NCBI RefSeq assembly: GCF_000210295.1
Contig: NC_026744.1
Span: 3,658,001-3,722,000, forward strand
Length of the DNA stretch: 64,000 bases
Reading direction: 5' to 3'
From: Trypanosoma brucei gambiense DAL972
Lineage: Eukaryota > Euglenozoa > Kinetoplastea > Trypanosomatida > Trypanosomatidae
Below the pieces are notes generated by a model, which made no database searches, was not told where the DNA came from, and saw only the letters and a program-made list of their open reading frames with translations. The translations under genes and the position numbers were made by a program. Numbering within the stretch: position 1 is the stretch's first letter; every line of letters starts with the position of its first letter. Below, in pieces: positions 60,890 through 64,000 of this stretch.

Positions 60890-63664
60890 ATGTCTTTTCT
60901 TGTGTATGCCGTTGATGGTGCCGACCGACTGACACTCCTCGGACCTCCAACACCCGAGGGCCCAAATCTTAAGCAAGTGGCATTAAGTTACATTCAAGCA
61001 CCGAAGGTGGCGAAGCGGAACGCCACTGGTGAGTTCGGTTCTGAGGATCCCTGTGCGTTTGAGGCGGTGGAGTTGATTCGTAATACATTTATTGGTAAGC
61101 CCGTAAAGTTTTCGGAGGACTACGTAATTGACGTATTGCAAAGGCGAGCAGGGAGATTAACACTTGTTGACGGGGAAGATGCATCAATCCTACTGTTGCG
61201 CAATGGCCTTGCCACCGTCCCTGAACGCATTCCCCAACGCATGGACAAGGAACTGTTTGCAAAGTACACCAAACTCATGAGCGAAGCGAAGGCGGCGAAG
61301 AAGGGTATTTTTGCCCCTTCTGCCTCAAGCCGCGTGCGCACGCTCACTGACCTGAGCCCAGAGGAGAAGATAAAACTTGCAGAAAAACTAAAAGGAAAGG
61401 AGGCTCTGGTGCGCCTTGAGCATGTGCTGCTTCCAACTGTCCTTGTTGTATCAGGAGGGGATTTTGGCGATGCACAGGTTACTGTGCACATGCCGGGCGT
61501 TACGGTGAAGGACCCCGACTGTGAAACTGTATCTCGTGAAAGCCGATACCACGTGGAACGATTTTTACTGCACCGGAGAGTGAAAATCCTCTTTGAGGGT
61601 GCCGATGGTTACGGAAACATTCTCGGTTCCGTCACTTCGTCAAAAGGTTGCTTCCAACAGGAACTGCTTTCTCGCGGGTTGGTGAAGCTTAACGGCAATA
61701 CGTTGGGGAGCACGAAGTTTGCCGCTGATATGGAAACTGCTGAGAAGGAGGCTCGTGAGAAGTGCGTAGGGATGTGGAAAAATCGTGGTGAATCCGGTGC
61801 TAGAGTCCCTCTCAAAGTGGTTGGTGGGGCCGGTGTTTCTACCGCAGCTGCAACGGGAGATAGCAGTGCTTTGCCAGTTTCCAACGCCGCCACTGCAGCT
61901 ACGGTGGTATATAAAGGGCCCACACAATTTACCGCCTCAATCGTTCAGATTATCACCGGTGACACACTTGGTGTGCGACACGAGGAAAGCGGAGAACTGA
62001 TCCGTGTGTCACTTGCCGGCGTGCGTTCTAGCAAAAATATCACTCGAGAACAAGATGGGCGATCCCCCGAAACTCGTGTCACTTACGGTGATTATGAGTG
62101 GGAGGCCCGTGAGTTCCTGCGGGTGCATTTTGCTGGCAAGCGGGTAACAGTAAAGGTTGAGTACTGCCGTCAAATTGCTGAAACGGGAGAAGTTCGACCA
62201 GTGGCTCTGATTACCGTTCTCGAAACAGGGGAGAATGTGGGTTCGGCGTTGCTTGAGACTGGTTATGTTAACTTCTTCCTCGGAAGAAATGATATATGTT
62301 CAGCGGCGGCAGAGTTACAATGCGCCAGCGAAAGGGCGGAAGCAAAAGGTGTTGGTGTACATAGTAAGGCCCCGGCCCCGGTAGTGAAGGTACTCGAGTT
62401 GGTTCACTTAGGAAGTGCGCGTGGAAAGTACTACCTGAGCTTTCTTCAGCGTGGGATGCAAGGAAATCGGCCACCGGTGCTGAAGGGCATCGTCGATGTT
62501 GTAATTGGTGGCAGCTCCCTTCGCGTGTTTGTCCCGAGGGAACACTTTCAGATACCGGTGAAGGTGGCTGGTATAATCACACCCATGGGAGCAGCTGGTG
62601 GATCATCGGAAGGCGGTGAACCGTTCGCTGAGGAGTCCAAAAGATTTGCCGTAGACAAACTTCAACACATGGAGGTTGGCATTCAGGTGCACGCAGCGGA
62701 CAAGGTGGGGAACTTCATTTCGTCAGTGACGCTCCCTGATGGCACTAATTTTGCTGTGGCTATGGTGGAGATGGGTTTTGCAACCGTTGCGAATGCCGAT
62801 CGCCTCCCGCACAATCAACAACTTCTCGAGGCTGAGGCGAAAGCGAAGGCGGAGAAGAGAAACATCTGGTCAAATAACTCATCCGTCCCCCAACGTGCCG
62901 CAAAGCTCGAAGCACAGAAAATTCGGACAGGTCCCATATGTTACACCTCATCGAGTGGTCCCAAGGCCGAGTTCCAGCAGTACATGCTTTCCGAGGTTGG
63001 TGAGAATGGTTATTCCGTTTACTTGCAGGAGGCAACTGAGGATGTTGAGAAGAAATTGTTTATGATGCAGGACCTTCTCGGGCAGATTTCTTCCAGTAGC
63101 ACGGAATACAAGCCAAAGAAGGGTGAGCTCGTGGCTGCACTGTACAAGACAGACAAAACATGGAATAGGGCCAAGGTGGTCCAAGTCAGCAAGAAGGACC
63201 CAACTGTCACGGTTTGTTTCGTTGATTTCGGAACAAAGTCAGAGATTCGTTTGAAGGATGTTCGTGCGATACCGCGTGGACCAGAGTTTGCCATCGCGCG
63301 CGATTCAGCCCCACTTGCTCGCCTTGTGAGACTCGCGTTCCTGAAGTCAAAGATTCATACTGAAGCATACATTGACTACGCTTGTGACATCGCTTACGAG
63401 TACACGGATGGACCTGTTATTGCTAAGGAGGTTTATCAGGACCCTGAGTGTAATGTTTACTACATTGTAAGTACAAGTGAGAATTCGAGTTCCCTCAATG
63501 AGGTGCTGCTTCAGCGGGGTGCTGCGGTGCTCGATCGGGCTGCGGAAAGTGTTGACCCTGAAGGGCATAAGCGCCACGTTACTGCGCAGAATGTTGCAAG
63601 GAAAGGCCACAAGGGGATGTGGCAATATGGTGATATTGATAACGAAAGCGACGAGGATAACTGA
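60890..63664 (+). CDS. TSN: Tudor-SN (SND1-like staphylococcal-nuclease/Tudor protein)
   Basis: The 924-residue product has the SND1 plan: four staphylococcal-nuclease-like folds (about 1-145, 175-310, 340-500 and 510-680), then a Tudor domain (about 741-795: KKGELVAALYKTDKTWNRAKVV ... VCFVDFGTKSEIRLKDVRAIP) embedded in a partial fifth SN fold to the C-terminus. Signatures include DPCAFEAVELIRNTFIGKPVKF, YEWEAREFLRVHFAGKRVTVKVEY and LLETGYVNFF. Length matches SND1 (about 910). Known roles of the family are RNA binding, stress-granule function and mRNA decay or splicing. SN-fold active-site Arg/Glu residues seem poorly kept, usual for the family. The C-terminal end is acidic. Confidence 0.93.
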   Translation: MSFLVYAVDGADRLTLLGPPTPEGPNLKQVALSYIQAPKVAKRNATGEFGSEDPCAFEAVELIRNTFIGKPVKFSEDYVIDVLQRRAGRLTLVDGEDASILLLRNGLATVPERIPQRMDKELFAKYTKLMSEAKAAKKGIFAPSASSRVRTLTDLSPEEKIKLAEKLKGKEALVRLEHVLLPTVLVVSGGDFGDAQVTVHMPGVTVKDPDCETVSRESRYHVERFLLHRRVKILFEGADGYGNILGSVTSSKGCFQQELLSRGLVKLNGNTLGSTKFAADMETAEKEAREKCVGMWKNRGESGARVPLKVVGGAGVSTAAATGDSSALPVSNAATAATVVYKGPTQFTASIVQIITGDTLGVRHEESGELIRVSLAGVRSSKNITREQDGRSPETRVTYGDYEWEAREFLRVHFAGKRVTVKVEYCRQIAETGEVRPVALITVLETGENVGSALLETGYVNFFLGRNDICSAAAELQCASERAEAKGVGVHSKAPAPVVKVLELVHLGSARGKYYLSFLQRGMQGNRPPVLKGIVDVVIGGSSLRVFVPREHFQIPVKVAGIITPMGAAGGSSEGGEPFAEESKRFAVDKLQHMEVGIQVHAADKVGNFISSVTLPDGTNFAVAMVEMGFATVANADRLPHNQQLLEAEAKAKAEKRNIWSNNSSVPQRAAKLEAQKIRTGPICYTSSSGPKAEFQQYMLSEVGENGYSVYLQEATEDVEKKLFMMQDLLGQISSSSTEYKPKKGELVAALYKTDKTWNRAKVVQVSKKDPTVTVCFVDFGTKSEIRLKDVRAIPRGPEFAIARDSAPLARLVRLAFLKSKIHTEAYIDYACDIAYEYTDGPVIAKEVYQDPECNVYYIVSTSENSSSLNEVLLQRGAAVLDRAAESVDPEGHKRHVTAQNVARKGHKGMWQYGDIDNESDEDN

Positions 63665-64000
63665 TTTTTTCCCCTCCTCCTCCTCTCTCGTATCTGGTGG
63701 TTTGACAAATTATTGAATGAGACACCAACGAGGGGTGAAGCGTAGGACGTGTTAACGACGGGGAAACTTTATTTGGATTCCTGGGTGTCTTTTTTTTTTC
63801 TTCTTTTTCTTTCTGTACCCTTGTCACATTTTTTTTCGCATATCTTTGTGAAGGAGTCTGGTCACGCCTTCACAGAAGTTTTCGGATACGTGCACGGATA
63901 ACTCTAACTTGTTTCCCTTCCCTTTTCAATTATTTGTGGAGCTACTATACCTTGAAGTGCGCTCCTATTCTGCGGGGAGGGATTTTTCTTTTTTTTTTTT
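63665..64000. other. 3' region after Tudor-SN
   Basis: Non-coding, T/C-rich runs at 63667-63690, 63789-63817 and at the window end (63984-64000). These may be splice signals for a gene beyond the window. Confidence 0.6.

Noticed and set aside
1..64000. Search by eye for tRNA, snoRNA, rRNA, CRISPR, VSG, and intact ingi/RIME elements
   Set aside because: No B-box/cloverleaf, clear C/D-box pairs, spaced repeats, or reverse-transcriptase motifs were found; a tRNAscan and a snoRNA search would be needed to be sure about small RNAs.

Overview
The window reads as a nuclear chromosome segment of an African trypanosome, most likely of the Trypanosoma brucei group. Evidence seen directly: intronless genes, all on the + strand; pyrimidine-rich intergenic DNA with tract-plus-AG trans-splice acceptors before start codons; and a p34/p37 pair (NRBD1/NRBD2), RNA-binding proteins I know only from T. 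brucei. Several genes match a T. brucei chromosome 11 locus that I recall (CYC9, RDK1, CYC2, DRBD4, ECT), but I could not search a database. There is no strand switch, tRNA, rRNA, CRISPR array or intact mobile element, so this looks like the interior of one polycistronic transcription unit. Two runs of N interrupt it (228-327 and 29285-29362).

Layout. 1-1809: gapped non-coding DNA. 1810-19618: a compact block holding a Mut7-C protein, LSm4, PAN3, DNAAF1/ODA7, GDP-fucose synthase, p34, a phosphopantetheinyl transferase, p37, cyclin CYC9, a RIC1-like protein, a SPRY protein and an unidentified 433-residue protein. 20132-38711: four regulatory genes separated by very long untranslated stretches: the two-pass membrane kinase RDK1, the PHO80-like cyclin CYC2 and two diverged PTB-type RNA-binding proteins (the second probably DRBD4). 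40289-50247: a TFIIE-alpha-like factor (TSP2 by recall), cytosolic PheRS alpha, ribosomal protein eL20, ethanolamine-phosphate cytidylyltransferase, an SPF27/BCAS2-like splicing factor and PP2A methylesterase. 51371-51763: a 130-residue protein of unknown function followed by 3.5 kb of non-coding DNA. 55293-63664: a membrane-anchored GMC-type flavoprotein, a CLASP/TOG-like protein and Tudor-SN.

The genes do not form a functional operon. Many concern RNA handling (LSm4, PAN3, p34/p37, PTB-like pair, SPF27, Tudor-SN, Mut7-C) or growth and differentiation control (CYC9, RDK1, CYC2). Trypanosomes regulate mainly after transcription, so the very long UTRs around RDK1, CYC2, the PTB-like pair and the 130-residue gene are the likely control regions. 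Three leaders here are purine-rich and free of ATG for hundreds of bases.

I did not find a clearly new biological system. The items most worth a second look are the ATG-free leaders, the p34/p37 homogenisation across an unrelated gene, the sensor/cyclase-like/kinase architecture of RDK1, probable loss of active-site residues in the Mut7-C and GMC proteins, and uORFs overlapping the starts of RDK1 and the 433-residue protein. Start codons were set to the first plausible ATG, because several open frames extend upstream only through GTG or TTG.
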